Shown: positions 8,368 through 17,018, counted from the stretch's first letter. The stretch is 64,000 nucleotides of DNA from Geodermatophilus sabuli (GCF_010686765.1 NZ_JAAGWF010000022.1:62001-126000), one strand, 5' to 3'. The notes: generated by a model from the sequence alone, not told the origin. A program made the numbers and translations.

Positions 8368-9230
8368 CACTGGAGCACCCGCAGGTCCTGCGGCAGCCGG
8401 CCGATCCGCAGCATCAGCCGGTAGGCGGCCAGGCAGACCGCCGCTCCGCCGAGCAGCAGCGCCGTACCGGCGGGCGAGTCGTAGGCGTCCAGCGTGGTCG
8501 ACTGGGTCGCCAGCAGGAGCAGCACCACCCACGGCGCGGCCACCGCCAGCCGGGCGGCCTGCACCACCCAGCCCTGCCGCGTCTCCAGCTCCGCACGGGC
8601 GCGGGCGTCCTCGCGGAGGAAGGTGGACAGGGTCCTGAGCACGCGGCCCAGGTCGCTGCCACCGACCTCGCGCGCCACCCGGAGCGTCTCCACGATGCGG
8701 TCGCCGACGGGCTCGGCCAGGTCGGCCTTGAGCCGGTCCAGGCAGTCGCCGAACCGGCCGCTGGACCGGTAGTCCGCGGCGAAGCGCGCGAACGGGGGAC
8801 GCAGCACCTCCGGTCCGCGGACCGACAGGGCCGACAGCGCCTCGGGCAGGGACAGCCCGGCACGGACGGCGGAGGCGAGGTTGTCGACGACGTCCGGCCA
8901 GACCTCCCGCAGGTCCGCCCGGCGCGAGGCGGCCAGCCGGCGCACCTGCAGCGCGGGCAGGGCGGCTCCGAACGCACCGAAGACCAGGCTCACCGTGACC
9001 GTGCCGGTGGTGAGCAGGACGACGACGAGGGTGAGCAGCCCGAGGCCCACCTGCAGGGCGAGCAGCTGCGCGGCGTTGATGCCGGTCAGCCCGGCCGCGG
9101 CCAGCTGCTGCTGCCGCCGCGACGCACCCCGGGGCCGGGACCGCCCCTGCGGCGCCCGCGGACCGCTGCGCCACACCAGCAGCAGCCCGACGCCGAGGAG
9201 CAGGCCGATCAGTGCGCCGTCCAGGCTCAT
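8367..9230 (-). CDS. tadB: Tad pilus platform protein TadB
   Basis: The protein has 287 residues, starting ATG 9230 within an ATGA overlap with the cpaF stop. It has an N-terminal membrane helix (LIGLLLGVGLLLVW), a second hydrophobic pair around residues 60-100, the T2SSF helical domain (VVDNLASAVRAGLSLPEAL and REVGGSDLGRVLRTLSTFLRED), and C-terminal membrane helices (about 215-275). TadB and TadC together form the inner-membrane base on which the CpaF ATPase assembles Flp pilin. Translational coupling with cpaF supports equal production. Confidence 0.9.
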   Translation of the reverse strand: MSLDGALIGLLLGVGLLLVWRSGPRAPQGRSRPRGASRRQQQLAAAGLTGINAAQLLALQVGLGLLTLVVVLLTTGTVTVSLVFGAFGAALPALQVRRLAASRRADLREVWPDVVDNLASAVRAGLSLPEALSALSVRGPEVLRPPFARFAADYRSSGRFGDCLDRLKADLAEPVGDRIVETLRVAREVGGSDLGRVLRTLSTFLREDARARAELETRQGWVVQAARLAVAAPWVVLLLLATQSTTLDAYDSPAGTALLLGGAAVCLAAYRLMLRIGRLPQDLRVLQ

Positions 9231-10480
9231 CCGGTCCACCGGCCGGACGGGTCGTCCAGCAGCGCGGGCAGGTCGACGCCGTGGGCGGCGAACCGTTCGG
9301 GGTGCGGCGGATAGCCCGCTGCCCGGACCAGCCGGCCCTCCCGTGTGGTGAAGACGTCGGCCAGCTCCACCACGCCGTCCTCGGCCCGGCCCGGGACCGC
9401 GACGATCTCGCGCACCCGTCGCCGTCCGTCCGGATCGCTGCCGACGTGCACGACGAGGTCGACGCTGGCGGCGACCGTGGGGACGACGAACGCGTGCCCG
9501 ATGTTCTCCCCGGCCAGCAGCGGCAGCGTGCACATCTTCACGACCGCCTCGCGGGCGCTGTTCGCGTGCAGCGTGCACATCCCGGGCAGCCCGGAGTTCA
9601 ACGCGATCAGCAGGTCCAGGCACTCCTCCTGGCGCACCTCCCCGACCACGATCCGGGACGGGCGCATCCGCAGCGCCTCCTTGACCAGCCGGCGCAGCGG
9701 GATCTCGCCGGCCCCCTCGAGGTTGGGCTGGCGGGTCTGCATGGCGACGACGTCGGGCAGCGGGACGCGGAGCTCGAAGACCTCCTCGCAGGTCACCACC
9801 CGCTCCCGGGCCGGGATCGCCGCGCACAGGCAGTTCAGCAGCGTCGTCTTGCCGGCCTGGGTGCCGCCCGAGACCAGCACGTTGAGACCCGCAGCGACCG
9901 CCGCCTCCAGGAACCGCGCCGCCTGGACGGTGATCGTGCCGAGGGACACCAGCTCGTCGAGGCTGTGCGCCTGGAGCACGAACTTGCGGATGTTGACCGC
10001 CATGTGCCGGCGGGTGATGTCGGGGATGACCACGTGCAGCCGCGAGCCGTCGGGCATCGTCGCGTCCACGAACGGCGTCGACATGTCGATCCGCCGGCCC
10101 GAGGTGCGCAGCATCCGCTCGACCAGGTCCGCCAGCTGCCCCGGCGCCAGGATGGTCGTGGTCAGCTCGCTGCGGCCGCGGCGGGCGACGAACACCCGGC
10201 CGGGCTCGTTGACCCAGATCTCCTCCACCTCGGGGTCGTCGAGGTGGCGCTGCAGCGGTCCGAACCCGGCCACCCGGTCCAGGACGTCGCGGACCACCGA
10301 GTCGGGGTCGCCGATCGGCGGGAGCGCCGAGGTCATCGACCGCTCGGAGTAGTCGGCGACGACGTCCCGGACCAGCAGCCGCACCGGCGCCGGGTCGCTG
10401 AACGGGTCCAGCCCGCGGCGGCGGATCAGCTCACGCACCTCGCCGTCGACGACCTCCAGCGCACTGGTCGCAGTCGGCAC
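9227..10480 (-). CDS. cpaF: CpaF/TadA pilus assembly ATPase
   Basis: The protein has 417 residues using GTG 10480, which sits behind GGAGGT. The frame stays open upstream but reads as low-complexity Arg/Pro. It is a PilT/VirB11-type hexameric ATPase: an N-terminal domain with FGPLQRHLDDPEVEEIWVN, Walker A GGTQAGKTTLLN near residue 220, the Asp box and Walker B region (RIVVGEVRQEE), and the His box (GMCTLHANSA). It powers Flp pilus or Tad-like secretion with TadB and TadC. No CpaE/Ssd gene lies upstream in this window, which is unusual for actinobacterial tad operons. Confidence 0.92.
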   Translation of the reverse strand: MPTATSALEVVDGEVRELIRRRGLDPFSDPAPVRLLVRDVVADYSERSMTSALPPIGDPDSVVRDVLDRVAGFGPLQRHLDDPEVEEIWVNEPGRVFVARRGRSELTTTILAPGQLADLVERMLRTSGRRIDMSTPFVDATMPDGSRLHVVIPDITRRHMAVNIRKFVLQAHSLDELVSLGTITVQAARFLEAAVAAGLNVLVSGGTQAGKTTLLNCLCAAIPARERVVTCEEVFELRVPLPDVVAMQTRQPNLEGAGEIPLRRLVKEALRMRPSRIVVGEVRQEECLDLLIALNSGLPGMCTLHANSAREAVVKMCTLPLLAGENIGHAFVVPTVAASVDLVVHVGSDPDGRRRVREIVAVPGRAEDGVVELADVFTTREGRLVRAAGYPPHPERFAAHGVDLPALLDDPSGRWTG

Positions 10481-10716
10481 GGCACCTCCGTCGTCATCCA
10501 CCTGTCCGGACGACGGACTGTAAGAGAACCGGGCAGTCCGCCGCGGCTCGAGACGACGGTCTGTGGACGACGGCACGCCACGGTCACCCGGTCGGGTGAC
10601 GACGACCGCGCCGCCGCGGTCGCCCCGTGCAGTCGGCGATCGGCCCGCCGCCGGGGGTCGCGAGGGCGATGCCGCAGGATGGCGGGCGGACCACCGGGCC
10701 ACGGAGCGGAGCAGAC

Positions 10717-11133
10717 ATGGCGCACGACATCGGGCAGCAGCTGGCACGCACCGCGGCGGACGCCGCCCTGGCGCACGCCACGACCATCGGGCTGGCCGTC
10801 AGCGTCGCGGTCGTCGACGCCGCCGGCTGGGACGTGGTCGTCGTCCGCGGCGACGACACCCCGGGCTTCACCGCGGGGATCGCCCGCGTCAAGGCGGCCA
10901 CCGCCGTCGCCTTCCGTCGCCCCACCGGGGACCTCGCCGCCATCAAGGAGTCGCGGCCGGAGGTGATCGACGCCGTCGCCGACCAGCTGTCCTTCCGGCC
11001 GACGACGCTGCGCGGCGGGCTGCCGCTGCTGCGCGACGGCGCCGTCGTGGGGGCCATCGGGGTCAGCGGCGGGACCGGCGAGCAGGACATCGAGTGCGCC
11101 GAGGCGGCGCTGGCGGCCCTCGACCTCCCGTAG
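10717..11133 (+). CDS. GlcG/HbpS-type protein
   Basis: The protein has 138 residues from ATG 10717, behind GGAGCGGAG. It matches the GlcG/HbpS (DUF336) fold: the start ARTAADAALAHATTIGLAVSVAVVDAAGWDVVVVRGD, a central TPGFTAGIARVKAATAVAFRRPT, and the closing GGLPLLRDGAVVGAIGVSGGTGEQDIECAEAAL. Family members include the Streptomyces haem-degrading HbpS and proteins near glycolate and diol metabolism genes. The neighbouring exporter gene gives no pathway hint. It may bind haem or a small metabolite (inference). The initiator distance supports this start over the upstream in-frame ATGs. Confidence 0.85.
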   Translation: MAHDIGQQLARTAADAALAHATTIGLAVSVAVVDAAGWDVVVVRGDDTPGFTAGIARVKAATAVAFRRPTGDLAAIKESRPEVIDAVADQLSFRPTTLRGGLPLLRDGAVVGAIGVSGGTGEQDIECAEAALAALDLP

Positions 11134-11192
11134 CCCGGCACCCGGCGCGCGGATGATCGGCCGCACCCACCAGCCACGACGACGGGAGGCCG

Positions 11193-12442
11193 ATGGCCGA
11201 GCCGCGGACCCCGCGCAGCATCTACCTGGTCCTGGGCTCGCTGATCGCGCTCGGGCCGCTGGCGAGCGAGCTCTACATTCCGGCCCTCCCCGACATGGCG
11301 GCGGTGCTGGCGACCTCGCCGTCGCTGGCCCAGGCGACCGTGGCGACGTGCCTGGTCGGCCTGGCGCTCGGGCAGCTGGTCGCCGGGCCGCTCAGCGACC
11401 GGCTGGGCCGGCGTCGCCCGCTGCTGGCCGGCGTCGCGCTGTTCGCGCTCGCTTCCGGCCTGTGCGCCCTGTCGACGTCGATCTGGGTGCTGCTGGCGCT
11501 CCGGTTCGTGCAGGGCCTGGCCGGCGGGGCGGCCGTCGTCATCGCCCGGGCGGTGGTCCGCGACCTCTACGAGGGACGGCGGGCGGCGCGGGTGTTCTCC
11601 CGCCTGATGCTGGTCTTCGGCCTGGCGCCCATCGTCGCTCCCCTGGCCGGCGCCCAGATCCTGCGGTTCACCGACTGGCGCGGCCCGTTCGTGGCGCTGG
11701 TCGTGATCGGCGGGCTGATCCTCGTGGGCGCGCGGGCCGCCCTGCCCGAGACGCTGCCACCCGCGGCCCGGCACACCGACGGGTCGGGAGCGCAGCTGCG
11801 CCAGCTGGGCCGGCTGCTCGCCGACCGCCCGTTCCTCGGGCACGTGGCGATCAGCGGGCTGCACGGCGCCACCCTGTTCAGCTACGTCACGATGAGCGCC
11901 TTCGTGCTGCAGGAGGAGCACGGCCTCAGCGTGCAGGCCTTCTCCGCCGTGCTGGCCGTCAACGCCGTCGGGCTGGTGCTCGGCGCCCAGCTCAACGGGT
12001 TCCTGGTCATGCGGCTGGGTCCCGGGCGGCTGCTGATCGCCGCGGTGGCGGGAATCGTGCTCGCCTCCACCGCGGTCGTGGCCGGCGCCCTCACCGGCTC
12101 CCTGGTCGCGCTCCTGGTGCCGCTGTTCCTCGCCACTCGTGCATGGGCGGCATCGGGGCCAACAACATGGCGCTGGCCCTGGCGCCGCACGCGTCGGCGG
12201 CCGGCTCCGCGTCCGCGCTGCTCGGGATGACCTCCTTCGGGGTGGGCGCGCTGGTGCCCCCGATCGCCTCGCTGTTCGGGGCGACCGGCACGGTCATGGG
12301 GACGACGATGCTGGCGATGAGCGCGCTGTCGCTGGTCCTGCTGCTGACCGTCGTCCGGCCGTGGCGCCGGCCGGAGCCGCTGGTGGGCGTGCCGGCCGGG
12401 CGGCCGGCCCTGGCGCAGCCGGGGGCCGAGGCACCACGCTGA
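11193..12442 (+). pseudogene. Bcr/CflA-family MFS exporter with frameshift
   Basis: A 12-helix multidrug exporter of the Bcr/CflA type. From ATG 11193 helices 1-10 read normally: SELYIPALPDM in helix 1 and the loop motif GPLSDRLGRRRP after helix 2. At about 12135 the frame breaks within LFLAT. The family continuation (SCMGGIGANNMALALAPHASAAGSAS) resumes in the next frame and runs to 12442. One C appears to be missing from the GCCACTCGTGC stretch. In the unshifted frame the protein ends at 12230 with an Arg-rich tail. It is either a recent pseudogene or a sequencing error in a C-run. The total restored length (about 416 residues) fits the family. Confidence 0.8.
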
Positions 12443-12493
12443 CGTCCCCCACCGGGAGCAGCGCCGAGGAGGAGCACCCATGAGGACGCAGAC

Positions 12494-12844
12494 GTGATCG
12501 TCCGCACCTGGACGGGGGTGGTCGGCACCGAGCGCGTGCCGGAGTACCTCGCCTACGTGCGGGCCACGGGTGTCGAGGAGTACGTCCGCACCCCCGGCTG
12601 CCGGCAGGCCCTGCTGGTGACCCGCGCCCTGGACGGCGGCCGGTCGGAGGTGGTGGCGCTCAGCGTGTGGGACGACGAGGGCAGCCTGCGCGCCTTCACC
12701 GGTCCGGACGTCGACGCGATGGTGCTCTACCCCGAGGACCGCGACTTCCTGCTCGCCGAGCCGACCCTGACCCACCACCTCGTGGACGTCGCCCTCGAGG
12801 GCCCCGGTCCGCGCACCGACCCCGTCCGGGAGGACACCACGTGA
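12494..12844 (+). CDS. ABM-like ferredoxin-fold protein
   Basis: The protein has 116 residues from GTG 12494. The sequence resembles the antibiotic-biosynthesis monooxygenase (ABM) dimeric alpha/beta barrel: VRTWTGVV, then YLAYVRATGVEEYVRTPGCRQALLVTRAL, then VVALSVWDDEGSLRAFTG. These proteins are cofactor-free oxygenases or simple stress-fold proteins; the substrate is unknown. A strong GAGGAGG sits before ATG 12480, but that frame ends after five codons. The GTG at 12494 therefore lies 14 nt beyond it, out of frame. The stop overlaps the next gene's GTG (GTGA), so the two are co-translated. Confidence 0.75.
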   Translation: MIVRTWTGVVGTERVPEYLAYVRATGVEEYVRTPGCRQALLVTRALDGGRSEVVALSVWDDEGSLRAFTGPDVDAMVLYPEDRDFLLAEPTLTHHLVDVALEGPGPRTDPVREDTT

Positions 12845-13212
12845 CCGCTCCGCGCGAGATCGCCGAGGCCTTCTCCGGGCACCGCTTCCGCGACGCCTAC
12901 CCGGCGCTGGCCGACGACGTCCGCTGGATCTCCGTCGGGGAGGGCGAGATCAGCGGCCGGCAGGCGGTGGTGGACGCGTGCGAGGCCACGCTCGCCGAGC
13001 TGTCGACGGCGACGACGGACTTCCTCCGGTTCGTCGTCATCGCCGACGGGGACGCGGTCGCGGTCGACGCCGTCGGCCGCTACGTGGCCGCCGACGGGAG
13101 CACCAGCGTGGTCTCCTCGTGCGACCTCTACGCGTTCCGGGACGGTGCGATCGCCACCATCACGTCCTACGCCGTCGAACTGGACCCGGCGACGGCGTCG
13201 TCGCCGACCTGA
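12841..13212 (+). CDS. SnoaL/NTF2-like small protein
   Basis: The protein has 123 residues and starts at GTG 12841 inside the previous gene's stop. The pattern matches the NTF2/SnoaL fold: an N-terminal helix (EIAEAFSGHRFRDAYPALADDVRWISVG), then GRQAVVDACEATLAEL, then curved strands with a FRDGAIATITSYAVEL end. The fold houses ketosteroid isomerases, polyketide cyclases and many unknowns. I see no clear catalytic Asp/His set. Coupling to the ABM-like protein suggests a two-gene unit acting on one small hydrophobic compound (inference). Confidence 0.8.
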   Translation: MTAPREIAEAFSGHRFRDAYPALADDVRWISVGEGEISGRQAVVDACEATLAELSTATTDFLRFVVIADGDAVAVDAVGRYVAADGSTSVVSSCDLYAFRDGAIATITSYAVELDPATASSPT

Positions 13213-13254
13213 CCGCGTCCCGGGCGGGGCGACCGCCCCGGCGGGACGGGCGGC

Positions 13255-13917
13255 TCAGGTGACCGGCACCGCGACCACCACGACGTTGTCGGCGTAGTTG
13301 CCGGTGCGCTCGTCGAAGGCCCCGCCGCAGGTGACCAACGCCAGCTGCGGGGGTCCGTCGGCGCGGAACAACTCGGCCGGCAGCGCCGACTTGGCGAACG
13401 ACGTCCGGGCGGTCACCGCGTAGCGGTGGGTGTCCCCCGTCGCGTCGGTGACCTCGACCAGGTCCCCCTCGCCGAGGTCGAGCAGACCCTCCAGCGGACC
13501 GGCGCCGTAGCGGGCGGAGTCGACGTGGCCGGCGATCACCGCGGTGCCCGCCGCGTCGCCGGGGACCGCGCCCGCCGCGTACCAGCCGAGCACCGTCGGG
13601 CGCTCGGGCAGCTGCAGCGCGCCGGACGCCAGCACCCCGACCGGCACCAGCGGTACCGGCTCCGGCGCGGCCGGCAGCGACACCGTCACCGGCGCCGCGG
13701 CGACCGGCGGCGGAGGCGGCGGGAGCTCCGGTGGCGGCGGCGGGACGGCGTCGGGCGTCTCGCTCGGCAGCTCGGGTGCCGCGGCCGCGGCCGCCACCGG
13801 CGGTCCGATGTCGGGCGCGTCGGCCCGGGGCGGCACGCGGGTGAGCGCGAGCCCCGAGCCGACGAGCACCGTGCCCGCGACCACCAGCACCAGGTGCCGG
13901 AGCCGCGGCCTGTTCAC
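13255..13917 (-). CDS. Class F sortase
   Basis: The protein has 220 residues: an N-terminal membrane helix (about 9-25), a Pro/Ala-rich stalk (30-95), and a sortase domain. Catalytic residues are visible as H131 (AGHVDSA), C197 (LVTCGG) and R204. The short domain and TCGG signature fit class F, a type widespread in actinobacteria, which join LPxTG-like proteins to cell wall. The start overlaps the stop of the upstream DUF4142 gene by 4 nt (ATGA). This suggests that the DUF4142 protein is its substrate or partner, although that protein has no standard LPxTG. Confidence 0.88.
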   Translation of the reverse strand: MNRPRLRHLVLVVAGTVLVGSGLALTRVPPRADAPDIGPPVAAAAAAPELPSETPDAVPPPPPELPPPPPPVAAAPVTVSLPAAPEPVPLVPVGVLASGALQLPERPTVLGWYAAGAVPGDAAGTAVIAGHVDSARYGAGPLEGLLDLGEGDLVEVTDATGDTHRYAVTARTSFAKSALPAELFRADGPPQLALVTCGGAFDERTGNYADNVVVVAVPVT

Positions 13918-14576
13918 GCGCTGGTCGCGCGCCGGCGGACGAGGCCCGCCGTCCCGGCCACCAGCGCGACCGCGCCGAGCCCGGTCAGGGCCCAGCCCGT
14001 CGTCCCGAGGCCGCCGTCGGCCACCTGGCCGCCGGTCCCGCCGGGCACCGACGTCGGGACGCCGTACTTCCGCGCGGTGTCCCGCAACTGCGTCAGGTGC
14101 TGCTCGACGACCGGGGTCGCCGCGCGGGCCAGGTCGAGGACCGTCCCGTCGGAGCCGTTCTGCAGCTCGCGCTGCGTCGCGGCCAGCGTCGTGGAGTGCG
14201 AGCCGATCTGCTGGGCGATCCAGGCGGTGTCGAACGCCTGGCCGCTGTTGCGCTGCACGGCCGCCAGCTGCCGCTGCTGCTCGGCCGAGGGCTCGCCGGG
14301 CAGCTGGACGCCGAGCTGCTGCGCGGCCTGGGTGAGCTGGGTGTCGAGCTGGGTGTGCATCTGCACGAACATGGCGCCGAGCTCGCGCACCTCGGGGGTG
14401 GTGGCGGCCTGCTGCGCGGCGTTGCCGGCCGCGATCTCGGCGAGATTGCTCTGGTGGGCGGCCTGCATCCAGGTGACGTCCTGGTCCGACGGTGCGGCCA
14501 GGGCCGGCGCGGCGGTCAGGACGAGCGCGCCGAGCGCCGCCACGGGGAGGAGGACGAGACGGGACAACCTACGCAT
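13914..14576 (-). CDS. DUF4142 secreted protein with C-terminal anchor
   Basis: The protein has 220 residues. A Sec signal peptide (about 1-27, ending ALA-AP) is followed by a four-helix DUF4142 domain (about 30-170; DVTWMQAAHQSNLAEIAAGNAAQQAAT...). Then comes a Gly/Thr/Pro linker (TSVPGGTGGQ), a membrane helix (about 197-213) and an RRRAT tail. This C-terminal arrangement looks like a sortase sorting signal, but the LPxTG motif is replaced by VPGGTG or absent. DUF4142 proteins are ferritin-like helical bundles of unknown role. It is co-translated with the class F sortase. Confidence 0.8.
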   Translation of the reverse strand: MRRLSRLVLLPVAALGALVLTAAPALAAPSDQDVTWMQAAHQSNLAEIAAGNAAQQAATTPEVRELGAMFVQMHTQLDTQLTQAAQQLGVQLPGEPSAEQQRQLAAVQRNSGQAFDTAWIAQQIGSHSTTLAATQRELQNGSDGTVLDLARAATPVVEQHLTQLRDTARKYGVPTSVPGGTGGQVADGGLGTTGWALTGLGAVALVAGTAGLVRRRATSA

Positions 14577-14707
14577 GCGGGGGACCTCGATGGGCTGGGG
14601 CGGGTCACGGCCGAGGCGTGATCGCCTGCCGCCGTCGGGACTCCGGCCGGATACCCGCCCTCCCGTGAGTCACGCCATGAAATGTCACGCAATCATCTGG
14701 ACCGTGA

Positions 14708-15670
14708 TCAGATCAGGTCGGCACCGGCCCGCCGCCCCGCGCGCCGCCACTCCCCCGGCGGGACGCCGTGCGCCGCGCGGAACCGGCGGATCAGGTAGCC
14801 CGCATCGCCGTAGCCGACCCGGTCGGCCACGGCCTGCACGGTCAGGTCGGTCTCGTCCAGCAGCCGACGGGCCTCGGCCAGGCGCCGCTCGGTGATCCAC
14901 TGCTGCACGGTCCGTCCGGTGCGGCGGCCCACCACCGTCGTCAGGTGACCGGCGGTCAGCCCGACGGCGGCCGCCACGTCGCGCAGTGAGAGCGGCTCGG
15001 CGTAGCGCTGCTCGATGACGTCGAAGACGGCGGCCAGCAACGGCTCGTCCCGCAGCCGGAGGTGCCCCGGGACGTCGGCGGCCAGCCGGGCTAGCTCCAC
15101 CAGCAGCAGGGTCAGCTGGGCCAGCGCGGCGACCGCGGAGCCCTCGCGCCGCTCGAGCAGCTCGCGGTCCAGGTCGGTGAAGCGGCGCACCCAGGACGGC
15201 CGGTCGGCCTCGGGCACCGACAGCCGCTGCGCTCCCCCGGCACGTCCGCCGACGAACGGGAACAGCAGCGGGTGCGCCCGCCAGGAGCCGAGCGTGCCGG
15301 GGTGGGCGCGCTCGACGGCGTCCGGCGGGAACCAGGCCGACCACACCACCGCGTCCGGCGGCGGATCGGACCACTCCGCGTCGACCACCTCACCGGGGGC
15401 GACGACGAAGACGTCCCCGGCCGTGAAGTCCCAGGAGCGGCCGTCCAGCCGGATGGAGCCGGTGCCGCGCTCGACGTAGCCGAGCACGAGGAAGTCGTGC
15501 GCGTGTGGCCGGCCCGCCCGGCCGGTGACCGGCCCGGAACCGCCGTCGAAGCGGGAGACGGCGACCGGCGCTGCGCCCGCGGGCCGCGCGTACCCGTACA
15601 CCGGGACGCCGTGCACCTGGCGTGACAGCACGACCGGGAGGGCCTGCCCCCCACCGGAACTTCGTCCCAT
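14708..15670 (-). CDS. AraC-family transcription regulator
   Basis: The protein has 320 residues from ATG 15670. The N-terminal cupin-like sensor (about 1-160) contains HDFLVLGYVERGTGSIRLDG and FTAGDVFVVAPGEV. The C-terminal AraC DNA-binding region holds two helix-turn-helix motifs (SLRDVAAAVGLTAGHLTTVVGRRTG and TVQAVADRVGYGDAGYLIRRFRAAHGVPPGEWR). The inducer is unknown. It is transcribed away from the methyltransferase at 15770, with about 100 bp between them, so it may control that gene and itself. Confidence 0.9.
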   Translation of the reverse strand: MGRSSGGGQALPVVLSRQVHGVPVYGYARPAGAAPVAVSRFDGGSGPVTGRAGRPHAHDFLVLGYVERGTGSIRLDGRSWDFTAGDVFVVAPGEVVDAEWSDPPPDAVVWSAWFPPDAVERAHPGTLGSWRAHPLLFPFVGGRAGGAQRLSVPEADRPSWVRRFTDLDRELLERREGSAVAALAQLTLLLVELARLAADVPGHLRLRDEPLLAAVFDVIEQRYAEPLSLRDVAAAVGLTAGHLTTVVGRRTGRTVQQWITERRLAEARRLLDETDLTVQAVADRVGYGDAGYLIRRFRAAHGVPPGEWRRAGRRAGADLI

Positions 15671-15769
15671 CGCACCCGAGGACCGGTCCTTGTCGCCGCG
15701 CTGCACGCGGCCGAGAGTAGACGTCGGGACCGGAAGATGGTCCAGCCAGGCGAACGGAAGGCGGACGAC

Positions 15770-16462
15770 ATGGGCGGCTCGATCGACACCCGGACGACGG
15801 TGACCGGGCAGGAGCGCGAGTTCCTCCCCGGGATGGCCCGGGAGTGGCTGCTCCCGCTCTACGACCCGATGAGCCGGCTGTTCGGCGCGCAGGCGCTGCA
15901 CCGCCGGCTCCTGTACGCCGCCGACCTCCGACCCGGCCAGGCGGTGCTGGAGATCGGCTGCGGGACCGGCAACCTCCTGCTGGCGGCCAAGGCGGCTCAG
16001 CCGGCCGCCACGGTCGTCGGGCTGGACCCGGACCTCGCCGCGCTGGCGCACGCCCGCCGCAAGGCCCGCCGCCGCGGACTGCCCGTCCAGCTGGACCGCG
16101 GCTACGCCGACGCGCTGCCCTATCCGGACGGGAGCCTGGACGTCGTGCTGTCGTCGTTCATGCTGCACCACCTGCCCGCCGAGCAGCGCGAGCCGGCGAT
16201 GCTCGAGGTACTGCGTGTCCTGCGTCCCGGGGGCACGCTGCACCTGCTCGACATGCCCGGCCCCGACCCGGCCGACGCCCACGCCCACGCCCACACCCAC
16301 GAGCACCGCGGCCGCCGGGGGCACCGGCACCAGATGGAGCGGCACCTCGCCCCCGACATCCCCGGCCTGCTCCGCCGGGTGGGCTTCGGGGACGTCACCG
16401 AGACCGGCTCCAGCATCCACCGCCGGATCGGCCGGGCGACGTCCTACCGCGCGGCGCGGTGA
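15770..16462 (+). CDS. SAM-dependent methyltransferase with His-rich loop
   Basis: The protein has 230 residues using ATG 15770, which has a GGAAGG about 8 nt upstream; an in-frame ATG at 15737 is less well placed. The class I Rossmann fold is clear: motif I VLEIGCGTGNLL, the acidic loop VVGLDPD, motif II region SLDVVLSSFMLHHL, and RVLRPGGTLHLLDMPG. Between the last strands lies an insertion very rich in His (ADAHAHAHTHEHRG, then GHRHQ), absent from typical relatives. This suggests metal binding or sensing (inference). Divergent from the AraC regulator. Confidence 0.85.
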   Translation: MGGSIDTRTTVTGQEREFLPGMAREWLLPLYDPMSRLFGAQALHRRLLYAADLRPGQAVLEIGCGTGNLLLAAKAAQPAATVVGLDPDLAALAHARRKARRRGLPVQLDRGYADALPYPDGSLDVVLSSFMLHHLPAEQREPAMLEVLRVLRPGGTLHLLDMPGPDPADAHAHAHTHEHRGRRGHRHQMERHLAPDIPGLLRRVGFGDVTETGSSIHRRIGRATSYRAAR

Positions 16463-16487
16463 GCCCCGCGGCGTCGCCCACCCCCGC

Positions 16488-16934
16488 TCACGGACGGGCG
16501 TCGACGCCGGCCGCGAGCAGCGCGGCCAGCCGGTCCAGGTCGGCCTCCTGGAGCCGCCGGTAGGACGGCGCCAGCAGGCGGGTGAGCGGCCGCAGGATGC
16601 CGGTCAGCTCGACGTCGAGCACCGTGGTGACGCGGGCGCCCTCCGGGGCGTCGGACACCTCGCGACTGCCGGCGACCCGCACCGTCGCGCTGCCCCCGGC
16701 GTAGGAGGCGGCGGTCGCGGACGCCTGCTCGATCCGGGTCGGCGTCACGAACGTCGAGCCGGCGAAGCGGAGGTGCTCGACGATGCGCTGACCGACCCGG
16801 GCGCGGCCGGCGGGCTCGACGTCCATGCGGCGGACCTGGGTGCGCCACTCCGGATCGCGGGACCAGTCGAGCAGCACGGCCGCAGCCGCCTCCACCGACA
16901 CGGGGACGAGCCTGCTGCTGGAGAGAACGGCCAT
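16488..16934 (-). CDS. SRPBCC / polyketide cyclase-like protein
   Basis: The protein has 148 residues from ATG 16934. The fold is the START-like SRPBCC: SSRLVPVSVEAAAAVLLDWSRDPEWRTQVRRMDVEPAG at the start, then ARVTTVLDVELTGILRPLTRLLAPSYRRLQEADLDRLAALL at the end. The family binds hydrophobic ligands; no catalytic residues can be assigned. It is divergent from a MarR regulator, and a perfect 21-bp palindrome lies between the two starts (16998-17018). It is therefore probably the regulated target. Confidence 0.85.
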   Translation of the reverse strand: MAVLSSSRLVPVSVEAAAAVLLDWSRDPEWRTQVRRMDVEPAGRARVGQRIVEHLRFAGSTFVTPTRIEQASATAASYAGGSATVRVAGSREVSDAPEGARVTTVLDVELTGILRPLTRLLAPSYRRLQEADLDRLAALLAAGVDARP

Positions 16935-16997
16935 TCCAGACCTCCGAGTGCTCGGGTGCCGGGCTCCACCGCCCGGCGGGGACGGCACAGACCTTAC

Positions 16998-17018
16998 GAC
17001 GTCGAACATTTCGACGTC
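16998..17018. promoter_or_regulatory. Perfect palindrome between marR and SRPBCC genes
   Basis: Nine-base arms GACGTCGAA and TTCGACGTC flank a 3-nt spacer (CAT). It sits 22 nt before the MarR start codon and 64 nt before the SRPBCC start. MarR dimers typically bind such near-perfect palindromes with a short centre, so this is a strong candidate operator for autoregulation and control of the divergent gene. Confidence 0.75.

Noticed and set aside
7334-8638. Long plus-strand frame of 434 codons opposite tadC
   Set aside because: It is a Gln/Arg-rich antisense shadow of a GC-rich gene. The minus strand has clear TadC sequence.
13426-14895. Plus-strand frame across the sortase and DUF4142 genes
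   Set aside because: Low-complexity Arg/Pro/Ala translation, opposite to two well-supported coupled genes.
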